From positions 1 to 38,093 of the forward strand of contig NZ_WUEI01000041.1 of assembly GCF_012911025.1 (NCBI RefSeq): 38,093 nucleotides of DNA. Direction: 5' to 3'. Below the pieces are notes generated by a model that was not told where the DNA came from, did not search any database, and worked only from the letters and a program-made list of their open reading frames with translations. The position numbers were made by a program, and so were the translations under genes. This DNA comes from Azoarcus sp. TTM-91 (GTDB taxonomy: Bacteria > Pseudomonadota > Gammaproteobacteria > Burkholderiales > Rhodocyclaceae). Positions 8,016 to 20,000 of the stretch are shown here, one piece after another; position 1 is the first letter of the stretch; each line of letters opens with the position of its first letter.

Positions 8016-11000
8016 TCAGTCCGACTCCAGCAGCAGGCTGCGGCGCTCGGCATCGGTGAGCCGGGAAAGCAGCGCCGGATCGAAGCGCTGGCCGTGGCCG
8101 AGCACCTGCACCGGGCTGCCGCTGTCGTAGCCGCCGGCCGCCGCGCCGCGCAGTGCCGGCGCCGGTGCTTCGGCGCCACCTTCCGCCGGCGCGGCCTCGT
8201 TGCCGAAGCCGATCACCCGCACGGTGAAGATGGAGGGCAGCGCCTGCCGGGTCACCACCCGTTCCCGCTGCATCACCTCCTGCGCGCTGCTGGCCGCCGA
8301 ACTGGCGGCGGCGCTGGCGTTGCTGAGGGCGGAGACATTCACCGCCGCCGCCATCGGGATGCCGGCCGCCTCGCCCTTGACGTCGATGTTGGCGGCGTTG
8401 AGTACCTGCATGGCCGCCAGATTGACGCTGCCCGACACCCGGATGCCGGCCTCGCCGGCATCGATGGTGCCCAGCGGCGCGATCAGGTCGACATCGCCGG
8501 CCGGCACCTCGGCGATCGGCGCCAGGGTGGCGATGCCGGCGCCGGTGCTGGGCACGTCGGAGGACAGGCTGACGTTGCCCCAGTTGTCGTACACCCGGCG
8601 CGGCGGGGTGAACACCACGGTGGTCTTGGCGCCGCGTCCGGCGTTGATGTCGCCTTCCGCCGACCAGCCGAGGATGTCGCCGCCGAAGGTGGTCATGACG
8701 CGGCTCTGGCCGAGCAGGATGCTGTCGCGCGCATAGAGCTGGATGTCGCCCTGCCCCTGGGTGATGAGGCCGGCGCTGGCCGGCGGCGCCGCGCCTTCCA
8801 CGCCGTAGGTCTGACCGCCGCCGGGGGTGAGCACCTGGATGCTGCCGCCGAAGTCGGTATGCACGCCGGCGCCGCCGTAGATCAACAGGTCGCCCTGGTA
8901 GCTGCTGTCCTCGCGCTCGGGGAAGAGCGCGGCGATGGCCTGGCGGCCGCGCAGATAGCTGCCGGGGCGCGGGCCGTCAGCGTCGTTGTATTCCCGCCCG
9001 CCGGCGCGCAGTTCGGCGAAATAGACCAGGCGGGCGAAGATGGCCTGGCGCTCGGGCGCGAGGGTGGCAAAGTAGCTCCGCGCGCCTTCCACGCTGCCGG
9101 AGTAGCCCTCGTTCTCCTTCAGCCATTCCACCAGATCATCCTCGTAGACCTTGGCCACCTTGCCTTCCTGCTCCGCCAGCGGCACGCCGGTGGCGGCCAG
9201 GCTGGCCTTGTCGAGGTAGCGCGCGAGGAAGCCGGCGTAGTCCGCGCCCTGGGCGCCCAGCCCCGCCAGCAGCGCGATGTCGGCGCCGGCGCGGCGGTCG
9301 CCCGGCACGACCGCGCCTATGCTGGTGATGCTGGCGACATCGTTCTGCACGATGTTGCGCCCGGCCGACATTTCCAGCGTGCCCGGGCCGGCGATGTCGA
9401 AGTTGGCGTAGAGGATGTCGCGGCCGGCGGAAACCACCGAAACGTCACCGGCGTCGCCGTGGACGATGAGGTTGCCGGAGATCGCTGGACCGTAGCCGGG
9501 GTCGGAGCGGATCACCTCCCAGGGCAGCTGCACGCCGTCGGCATCGGCCCGCATGCCGCTGCCGACGATGTCCCGGCCGGCGCGCAAGGCCACCGGGCCG
9601 GCGCCGATGTAGTCGGTCTGGCCGGCGCGCAGCGACACCACATCGTAGGTCGCGGTCAGGCCGGTACGCAGACCGACGATGTCGCCCGCCACCGCGTAGA
9701 AACGGGCGGTTTCCAGCTCGGTCAGTCCGGCGCTCCCGCCGGTGGTATTGGCGCCGAAGGTCAGCAGCGGGAAGCTGTTCGGCGCCACGTAGGGCCCCGC
9801 CTCATCCACATTGGTCGAAATCAGCACGCCGGCGGCGTTGTAGAGGGCGTGGGCCGGCTGCCATAGGCTGGCCATGGCGGACTGCTCCGCGCCTGAGCGG
9901 CTGATGGAGAAGCCGCCGGCATAGATCGAGTCGGCGGCCAGCACCTGCAGGCTGCCGCTGGTCGAAGGGGCGAGCAGCATATGGGTGTAGAGCACCGCTG
10001 AACTGCCGGTGACCGGCTGGTTCAGGTAGGCCGCCGAGGCGCCGTAGTAGATGCTGCCGCTGCTCGCCACCGCGCTGAAGCGGGATGGCGCCATGTACCA
10101 GCCGCCGCTGGGGGCGAAGTCCCAGTTGCTGTCCACCGTGCGCACGCTCTCGCCAAGACGGGTGTCGAGCGCGAGATTGCCGCCGGCGGACAACAGATTG
10201 ACCGCGGTCGCCGGCGACCACAGGCTGAACCAGCCAAGGCCCAGCCCGCCGGCCACGTCTTGGTAGTTGCCGGTGTGGACGCGGCCGGCATCCGCGGTAC
10301 CGCCGAACACCAGGTCGCCCCGGCTGCTGATGCTGGCGCTGGCATCGCCCTCCACCAGCATCAGACCGCCAGTGGCGGACGTCATGCTGGAACCGTAGGG
10401 ATCGGCGATGCGGGTGTCGGTCGGATCCTTCTCGCCGCTGCGGCCGCCGTAGATCAGTTCCATCGTGCCTATGCTGCCGGCTTCCATGGCGATGGCCCCG
10501 CGCAGGTTCACCACCGCGCCATACAGCTCATGCGCCTGGGCGGTGCTGCCGTTGTTGTTGCGCACGCGGGATTCCGCATGGGCATTCCAGCCGCCGCCGA
10601 TGCGGATGTCGAGATCACCGCCGCCGCTCAGCACCAGGCTGCCGTCCTCCAGCACCCGGCCGCTGCTGCCCACCACCAGCACCACGCCCTGGCTGCGCGC
10701 GCTGCCGGCGGTGCCGCTGGTCACCGTGGTGCTGCGCAGGTCTACGATGCCGGCGTCGCCGCCCACCCGTATCGTGGCGTTGCCGCCGCCCAGGGTGCCG
10801 AAGCCGGTGAAGCCGGTCTGCGCCGGCCAGCCGTCGAGGCTGGAGGTGGTAGCAAGCAGGGGGTCGTAGGCATAGGTGCCGAAGTTGATCCACCAGGCCG
10901 TCGGCAGGCTCTCGCCGCCCTGGCGCCACAGCCAGTTGCCGACGCTGGAGCTGGCCTTGGCGAGCTGGCCGGCACCCCAGGAGTCGCCGGTAAGGTTCCC

Positions 11001-14000
11001 CTCCACCGCGATCCACAGGTTGCCGCCGCCATCCGGGTACCAGGCCTGGTAGAGACTGCTGCCATCCACCAGCGCCTCGTAGGCGGCGGCACGGTCGCCG
11101 GCGGCGCTGCCGAGCACCGTGCCGGAAGCCGCCTTGCCCCTGCCCTGGTCGTAGAGTGCATCCAGCGCCGGATCGCCCAGGCTGGTCTGGCTGCCGGCGG
11201 TATAGACGCCGTAGGGCGATTGCATGGACAGCGAACCCCCGGCCGTGAGATCGAGGTCGCCGGTGCCGGTGCGCAACACGCTGAGCGCCGGCGCCTTGCC
11301 GCTGACGCCGGCGAGAACGTCGCCCTGCGGCGCGGTGACCACGCACAGGCTGGGATCGACATCGCACCAGAACAGGTCGCCCACATCCACCACACTGCCC
11401 GCCGGATAGCCCATCCAGTTGCCATCGGCCCAGGTCACCGTCGGCTGGGGAGCCTGTTCGGCGCACAGGCTGGGATCGACATCGCACCAGAACAGGTCGG
11501 CCTCGCTCACCGGATCGCCCGCCGGATAGCCCATCCAGTTGCCATCGGCCCACACGATGATGCTGGCGCTGGTGTATTCGTAGCCCAGGCCGTAATGGCT
11601 GTCGGCCAGGATCATGTTGCCGGCGCCCGGACGCACCTGGCGGCGGTCGGCGGCGGCGGTGTCGGCGCCGGCCACCAGGCGCAGGCTCCAGGATTGCGAG
11701 CCCTCCGGCAGCATGCTGGCCAGCGCCCAGTTGCGCGCCTGCCGGCCATTGCTGTCCACCGGCCGCAAGGAGACCTGCAGCGCATCGTCGACCAGTTTGA
11801 CCTTGGTGCCGGTCGGGATGACGGCGCCGACCGGCAGCGTCAGCAGGCCCTGCTGCGTCATCGCCACCGGCAGGGCGACGCCCTTGGGCCAGTTCAGGCT
11901 GGCCAGCGTCAGCGCGACCGGCAGGCGAGTGCCCGCCCCCAGCCGCGCCCCGGCCGGCAGCGTCAGCCCGCCGGCCGCGACCGCGGTGCCGGCCGCCAGC
12001 AGGGTGCTGCCATCGGCGGCCAGCACATTGGCGCCGAGCACGGTGCCGGCGGGCAGCTGCCAGGCGCTGCCCAGCGTCACCGTCTGCGGCAGCGTGGTGC
12101 CGGCCGGCAGGGTGACGTTGGCGGCGGTGATGGCGTAGTTGAGCGTCTTGCCCGCCGGGTACACCGTGCCGGCGGCCAGTTGCACGCCGGAGACCGGCAC
12201 CAGCACGTCGCCATCGAAGGGCTGCACGCCGGGCAGCAGCACCCAGCCGGCGTCGTCCGGCGTCGTCGGCGGCGGCGCGAAGCCGTCGTTGATGCTGCCG
12301 TAGATGGAGAGATCGCCGCCGGCGCGGATCGCCAGCGCGCCGACCTCGCCGGAGCCATAGGTGGAAGTGCGCGCCGTCGCCGGATTGAGGCTGGCGTAGC
12401 GGTAGCCGGAGAGGTCGAGATCGCCCTGCACCACCAGATCGCCGTCGGCGGTGGCGCTGACGATTTCCACCGCCGGCCGCAGGTGCAGGGCCGAGGCGTA
12501 GGCCGCCGTGTTCAGGCCGGCGAGCTTCACGTCCAGCAGGTTGGCGTTTTGCAGCGCGGCGTTCATGAACAGTTCGGCCTCGGCATGCTTGCCGTCCAGG
12601 TAGGCCTGGTCGATCACCTGGTAGGGCAGGCCGCTGGCCGCGGTTCCGCTGCCATAGGCGGCGTCGGCGTAGATCTGCCGGCCATAGACTGCAATGCTGC
12701 GTGCGCCCTGGATGTCGATGTTGCCGCCGGCGTCGATGGCGATGTCGCCGTAGTGGGCGGCATCCGCCGCGGTGGTGCTGCCGTCGCTGCCCAGGCGGGC
12801 GGCGTAGAGCTCCAGGGTGCCGCGGTTCTGGCCGTCGCCGGTGCCGTGGCGCAGGTCGATGCGCACGCCCTCGCCCAGGCTGAGCAGGCCCTGGCCGGCA
12901 TCCAGTTCGACGATGGCGCGGTTGGGGCTGTCGATGATCTCGCCATAGCTGTCCACCCGCAGTGTGCTGCCGTGGGCATCCAGCACCGCGCCAGCGGCCA
13001 GGGTCAGGCCATCGCGGGCGGCCAGGCGGATGCTGCCCACCCGCTCGCCGCTCGCATCCACCGTGCCGGCCACCGTCAGGCTGCCGCGGTCCACCGACAC
13101 GGTGATCTCGCCGGCGCGCAGCTCGCTGCCTATGGTGAGGTCGCCCTGCTTGAGCTGGAAGCTGCGGGCGCCGGACCAGTCGCCCTCGTTCAGCCGACGG
13201 TTGAGTTCGGCGAAGTTGTCGCTGAGGCTGCCGTCGCCGCCGAGGTGCTGGGCATGGATCTCGATTTCGCCGGCGCGGAAGGGCAGCTCGGTGCCGCCGG
13301 CATCGTAGCGGCCGCTGGCGGTGGCGAGCAGGCTGCCCTGCAGGTCCACCGTGCCGGCGGCCTCGCCGGTGGCGCGAACGACCAGGCTGCCGGCGCTGTT
13401 GTTGAGCGCCGAGAGATCGATGAGCGAACCGGCCGCCTGGCGGATGTCGCCGGCCGTGCTGTGCAGGATGAGGTCGCCGCCCCAACCGTAGCTGGTGGTG
13501 TCGAACATCTCGGTCTTGCGGCCGGCCAGATCCAGCACCGAGCCATCCTCCAGCAGGATGTCGCCCTCCGCTTCCAGCGTGAGCTTGCCGCTGGGCAGCG
13601 CCACCCGGGTATCGACGCGCACGCGCTGCCCGCTCAGCGCCAGCTCGGCGCCGGAGCCGATGCCGGCCTCCGTGCCGCTGACCACCTGCCCATCCAGCCC
13701 CTGCAGTACCAGCTCGCCGCCCGCGCGCAGGCTGTTCACCGAGCCGTCGCCGCCGGTGACCAACGGCGTGCTGACGATGAGATTGCCGCCGCTGTAGTGG
13801 TAGCCCTCGCCCGCCACATAGCCATCCAGGCGCTGATACACCGCCAGCCTGCCGCTGTGGTTGGCGGTGAGGCGCTGGGCGGCGTTCAGCTGCACTTCGC
13901 CGAAACCCAGCACCAGCCTGTCATCACTGTCGATGCCGTTGGGCTGGGCCTGTGGCCCGTAGCCGAACTCGATCACATCCGCGTCGATGCGCAGCGTACC

Positions 14001-17000
14001 GGCACCACTGCCGCGCCCGCCGCTCACCGGCGCCGGCGCACCGCCCGGCAGCCCGACCCAGGTCAGCGTGCCGGTGGAGATGCTGGCGGTCTGGTCCGCG
14101 GCGCCGTAGCCGTAGATGGCCGGCGCCGACAGCACCAGGTTGTCCAGCACGGAGAGGCCGGTGGCGGCATCCCGGGTGTCCAGCGCGACGTCGCCGAAGA
14201 AGTTGATGGACTCGGCAGCGGTCAGCACCAGGCGCTCCAGCGCCGGGGCGCCGTAAGCCTGATCGCCTTGCAGCAAGCGGTCGAGCACGCTCTGGTTCAG
14301 GCTCATGCCGGCGGTGAGCGCGCCCCTGGCCGCGGCGGCGGCCAGTTCCTCCGCCGAGCCGGCATTCACGCTGCCCACCGCCAGCACCAGGTTGCGGGTG
14401 CCGTAGCGGACCTGGTCGCCGAGTTCGAAATCGCCCTGGGCAGCGGCCAGCAGCGTGCCTTCCGAATACAGCTCGCTCACCTGCCCCGCCTGCCCGCAGA
14501 CGGCCGACGCGGGGCAGGCGCCGAGGTAGATGCTGCCGCTGCCCCCCTCGGCGCCCAGCACATTGAGCCAGCCATTGGAGAGGGCGAGCACGTTCGCGCT
14601 GCGCGGGCGATAGACATAGCCGTCGGTGGAGTCGTAAGCCGCCTCGCCGGCGCCCAGGGTGTTGATGCCGGCGCCGGCTTCCACCGTGATGTCGCCCGTG
14701 GCCACCAGGAAGACCTCCGGTGCGCTCAGTAACGCACCCTCGCGCAGCACCACGCCGCTCGCCTGGGTGGTGAAGTCCAGGTAGTTGCCTTCGTTGTTTC
14801 CATTGGCGGTGACTGCCGGCGTGGCGATGCTGCCGCCCAGCACCAGCCTGGGCGCACCGATGGCGGCCAGATCGTCGGCGTGCAAGGTGATGCCGCTGAA
14901 GCCGGCGGTGGCCGGCGCATCCGCGGCCACGACCTCCATCGCGGTGGCGGTGAAGCCATTCACCGTCACCGCGGCGGAACCGCCGTAGCCGCCTGCTGCC
15001 GCGCTGAAATCGGCGTTGCCGGAGAAGTTCAGCGTGGTCGCCGGTGAAGGCGTCAAGCCGAGGATGAGCGACTTGCCATCGGCCGGGAGAATGCCGCGGG
15101 GCACGCTGTCCAGGGCGGCCTGCTGGATGATGAAGTCGGCGTAGCTGGTTTCGTTGTACTGGGAATAGGTGCGCAGCACAGCGGCTGGCGTCAGGATCAG
15201 CGCCTGGGCCAGTTGGTCCCGGAAGACGGTGTTGGCGGTGGCCAGCGTGCCGGCGGCGGCATAGGAGCCGTTGCGCATGGCTTGCGGCTGCATGCCGGCC
15301 GTCACCGTAGCGCCGCCGTTGAGCTCGACGCGGTAGGCGCCGGGCAGCAGGGCATAGTCGGAAGGCAGCAGCGTATAGGTGCCGGCAGGCAGGCCGGGCA
15401 CGCCAACGGGAATGGTGATCTGCTGGCCGATCAGCGGGTCGATCGCGCCACTGCCGGCCGCGGCCGGCGCATAGCTGGAGGTGTAGCCGGGGACGATGGC
15501 GTAGACCGGGTTGCTCGCCAGCCCCGGCAGGCTGAAGCTGCCGTCGGCGTTCATGCGCACCAGCGGATTCAGGCGGGCATCGGTGGAGCCGCCACGGCCG
15601 GCAATGAAGCCAGCGCCCAGCAGCTCGCCACCGCCGGAAAGGTCCAGCATCGCGCCCTCGGCCACGTCCAGCACCTGCCCCACCAGGCTGATGCGCCCTT
15701 CCAGGCTGCTGCCCAGGCCGTGCTGCGCGATCTCCTCGCCGAGGTAGCTGTAGCTCACCCCATCGGCCGTACCGCCATAGGGCAATACCAGGCCGGCCGC
15801 GCTCACCGAGGTGACGCTGCCAGGCAGTAGTGCCACCTCAACGGTGCTCTCGTTGTTGTACAGGGTTCCAAGCGTCAGGGTGCCCAAAGGCGCCCTGAGT
15901 ACCCCGCCCTGCTCGATCTCGGCGGCACCCAGCGTGAGGTTGCCGAATACGGAATAGGGCAGCGCCGGCAGCGCCGCCTCATCGTCGGCGCGCGAGATGA
16001 CGATACGGCTGCCGTCCCGGTATGGGTTCTGGCCCGAAGGACCGGCAAGCCCCGCCATCACCCGGGCCTGCACGCCGGTTGCGGGATAGACCTGCGCGGC
16101 GCGCAGGAAGATGTCGCCGGCGCTCATCAGCTCGGCGTCGTAGATGCTGCCCAGGGCGGCGCCGGGCACGAAGCGGATGTCGCCCTGGCTGTTCAGCGCC
16201 AGACTGGCGAAGCCGGCCCGCTCCACCGCGACCGAACTGTTGTCGGCGCTGGTGAGCACGGCACTAAGACCGGCGGTGACGCTGCCCCGGATGTCGATCA
16301 GATCGGCGGACACGCTCAGGCTGGCGGTGGACGCCAGGGTGCTCGCACCACCGTACAACGAAGGCCGCACATAGCTGTCCCCGGCGGCGGCAACGTCCCC
16401 TAGCCCGCCAAGCAGCAGATAGGGTGCGGACAGGGACACCGCCATCGCCGGCTGCGCGCCCTCCGCCACCACCAGCGCGCCGGAATGGATGCGCAGTTCG
16501 CCGCTCATGGCGAGATCGAGATTGCCAGCGAAGGCCACCGTGCCATTGCTGTAGAGCGCCAGCGTGGAGAAGCCGCCGGCCTGGACCTGGTCCACCCCCA
16601 GCCGGGCATGGCCGTATTCCAGCACGGATGCATCCTCCGCCTGTTTGTTCTGCTCCAGCAGCAACTCCCTGGGCACCAGCATGGCGTCGGCCGCCGGGCG
16701 CAGATAGCTGGGCGCCTCCAGCGAGACCGCAAGCCGGCCGCCGCTGGCCCCTTCCCCGCCGGCCGCCGCGCGCAGGCTGCCGTCGAGGTAGATGCCTGCG
16801 GACGAGGCGATGTCTATGCTGCCGCCGGCCGAGTACAGGGTGAGCGGACCGCTGCCGGCAATATCGAAGCGGGCCTGCCCGCCGGAGGCGTCCACCACCG
16901 CGCCCGCGTTGATCACGACGAAGGCGTCGGACGCGGTGGCGCGGCTTTCCGACTCCAGCAGCTGGCCGCCGATGACAATGCTGCCGCCATCGCCGAGCAG

Positions 17001-20000
17001 GCCATAGGCCCGGCCCTGGCTGTCGTAGGCCACATGGGCGGCGGCGGAAGCGTCCAGCACCGCCTGCCCGCCGAGCTGGATGCTGCGCGTGTGCGGCGTG
17101 CTCTGGGCGACGCTGGCGCTGTTGGCATCCGACACGGTGTTCATCGCGCCGGTGAGCGCGATGCTGCCGCCCTGTGCCCGGAGCGTTCCTTCCACCGTGA
17201 GTTGGCCGCGGGCAGACAGGGCGATGGCCTCGCCCGGGTCCACCTGCAGCAGCGCGCCGCGGCCGATGATGAGATCGCCACCATCGCCCACGCTGCTCAA
17301 ATCCTCCGGCAGCCCCGCGGCCAGGGACAGGCTGGCGCCGGCGCGCTGGGTGGTCTTGCGCGTCAGCGCATCGTCCTCGTACAGCAGCGGCGTCCACAGG
17401 CTGAGCAGGCCCTCCAGCGCACCGACCGCCGGCAAGGCACTGGCGCGCAGCACCGGGCGCAGCGCTTCCAGCACCACCTCGTCCGCCACCACCAGCCCGT
17501 TGTGGCCGCGGACCGCGTAGGCAGCGAAACCGCTCTGGAACAGCCCGGTGTCCAGCGTGGTGGTGAGCGCGACCTGGAGGTCGCGGGCCAGGGTGGCGCC
17601 GGCGGCGATGCGGGAGCCGGCGGCGAAGCTGAGGTCTTGCGTTGCCGTCGTTCCGGCTTGCAGTACAGCCTGCATCGCGGATTTCAAGGGATTGAGCGGC
17701 AGGCCGTTCGGGAACACGTTGGAAGGAAGAGACCAGCCGGCGCTGTATGCGCCATAGATACGCAGGTCGGTCAACACTGTGCCGGCCGGAATCGTCGGCG
17801 GCCCGTTCATCCAGTTTTCGTAGGATTTCCAGTTCTTGCCCGTGGAGTCGGTGATGTTCACCGAGACATCGCCAAACTGCTCCGGCAAGGTCCAGTCGGC
17901 TGCCAGGGTCACGGTGGTGCCGTACCAGGCCTGGCGTACGACCACATCCTGCGTGCCGGGCAGGCTCATGCCCACGCCCAGGGTATAGGTGGAATAGCTG
18001 TAATCCAGCGGCAGGATTTCGCCGGCGCGGACGATGAAGTCCTCGGCGGCGATCAGCTCCACCGGCACCGACTCGCCCGCCACCAGCAGGCCCTCGGTTT
18101 CCAGCAGCTTGCCGCCGACCGAGATGGCGCTGGCGGATTCGATGTCCAGCACGCCGGCGCCGTTGACGCCATAGCCGCGCAACTTGCCGTCCAGGGTCAG
18201 CACCGCGCTTGCGGGCCCCTGCTCCAGACCGGCGCCCAGCGTCACCGAGCCGCCGCGGCCGCCGCTGATGCTGCCATCGGCCTGGATGACCGCGCCGGCA
18301 GAGACATCCACCAGGCTATCCGCCTCCAGCGTCAGGTCATGGGTGGAACGCAGGCTGACGCTGCCGCCGTCGCGGTAGGCCAGCATCGCCAGCGGCGCGC
18401 CGGCTTCGCGCAGGTCGGCGCTCAGGCCGCTGGCGTCCAGGGTGACACCCTCGTGCAGGTGCACGCCGCCGCTGACTCCGGCAGGCACGGCGATGACGAC
18501 ATCGTCCACCGGGCTGCCGCTGGTGGCGGTGTTCGGCTGGCTGAGCACGTTGCCGGCGTGGATGCTGCCGCTGCGCGCGGTGAGCCCGGCCGCCAGATCC
18601 ACCTCCGGCGCGTAAAGCACGATCTCGCCGCCAGCCGCGACCTCCAGCCCGGCGTTCACCGCGACGCTCTCCTTCGCCGCGATGCGCACCGCGCCCAGGC
18701 CGGCAGCGCTCAGGCTGTCGCTGGCCAGCAGCAGGCGGCCTTCGCGCGCTGTTGCCACCGCGTCATCGAGTGCGATGCCGTCGGCGAGCGCTTCGGCCAC
18801 GCCTAGCTCCACGACGTCCGCCACCGCGCTCAGCGCGTGGCGCAGCAGCCCCTGGTCGGCGTCGTAGATCGGCAGATAGTTGCCGACGATGAGTTGCCCC
18901 GCGCGCGCCACCGCCGTCTGCGACTGGTAATAGCCATCCAGCCCGGCCTGGGCCGCACTGGTCTGCGCCAAGCCCTGGTAGACGTCGCCGCGGATGTCGC
19001 CTTCGAGCACCGCGCTGCGGGTGGCGACCACCAGCTTGCCGGCGTCGCGGCCCACGGTGTAGCCGTTCTCCAGCCGCGACTTCGGCGCGATCAGCGGGTT
19101 GTAGTAGTAGTCGGTCACCCCCCAGCGCTCGCTGCTGTCTTCGTAGCCGCGGTAGAGGCCGGTGTAGCGCACATCGGCCGGCGCGCGGGAAACCTCGTAG
19201 AGCACGCCGTCGGCGCCCTTGAGCCAGCTCATGTTGATGAGGCCGGTGGCCACGTCCAGCGTGCCACCGGAGAGGTTCACCTCCGAGCCGGCGCGGGTCA
19301 CCAGATCGCCGCCGGTGACGGTGACGGTGCCGCCCTGCGCCATCCATTCGCCCACGGTGTGGCCGCTGGTGGCGAGATAGCCGCTGACCTCCAGCAGGCC
19401 GCCGGCGGTGTACCAGCGGTCGCTGTCATAGCCGTTGGTGCCGGCCGGCACGTAGATCAGGCTGCGCCTGTCCACCCAGACCTCGGTGCTGTTGAGGCTG
19501 CCGGCCTCCCGGTTCACTGGCGAGTCGCGCTGCTCGTTGCCCTGGATGTCCACCACCAGGTTGTTGGAGGCCATGGAGACCTGCACGCCGACGGCGCCGG
19601 AAACGTCGATACGCGCGCCGTCCTCGACCAGGCTGCGGCTGGCTGCGGTGAGCGCCACCTGCCCGCCGGTGGCCAGGGTCAGCGAGTCGCCGAGGAAGGC
19701 GGCGGTGCCACCGCTGACGATCTCGATGCGCGACAGGTCGCCCCGGTCGGCAACGGTGCCGAGGTTGTCGAAGTTACCGGTGGCCAGCGGATTCACCGTG
19801 CCGTCGAGCGCTTCAAGGGCGGCGTCGCGCTGGCTGTCGAGCGCGGTGGTGGCCGAGGCTTCCAGCAGCACGGCGGTGGTGCTGCCCTCGCCCAGGGTGA
19901 CGCTGCCGCTGGCATCGCTCAGCCGGGTGGACAGGTGGATGCTGCCGCGCGCGGCGGTGGAGGTGGTGGCGACCAGCACGCCGTCCTGCACCACTTCATG

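Noticed and set aside
7251..9866. Plus-strand frame of 871 codons opposite sigma factor and haemagglutinin C-terminus
   Set aside because: Low-complexity Arg/Ala/Pro/Gly composition and antisense to two recognisable genes.
10260..14732. Plus-strand open frame of about 1490 codons opposite the haemagglutinin gene
   Set aside because: It is antisense to a clear TPS-domain protein; its His/Ala/Gly/Gln-rich sequence is what G+C-rich codons give in that frame, with no domain or ribosome site.
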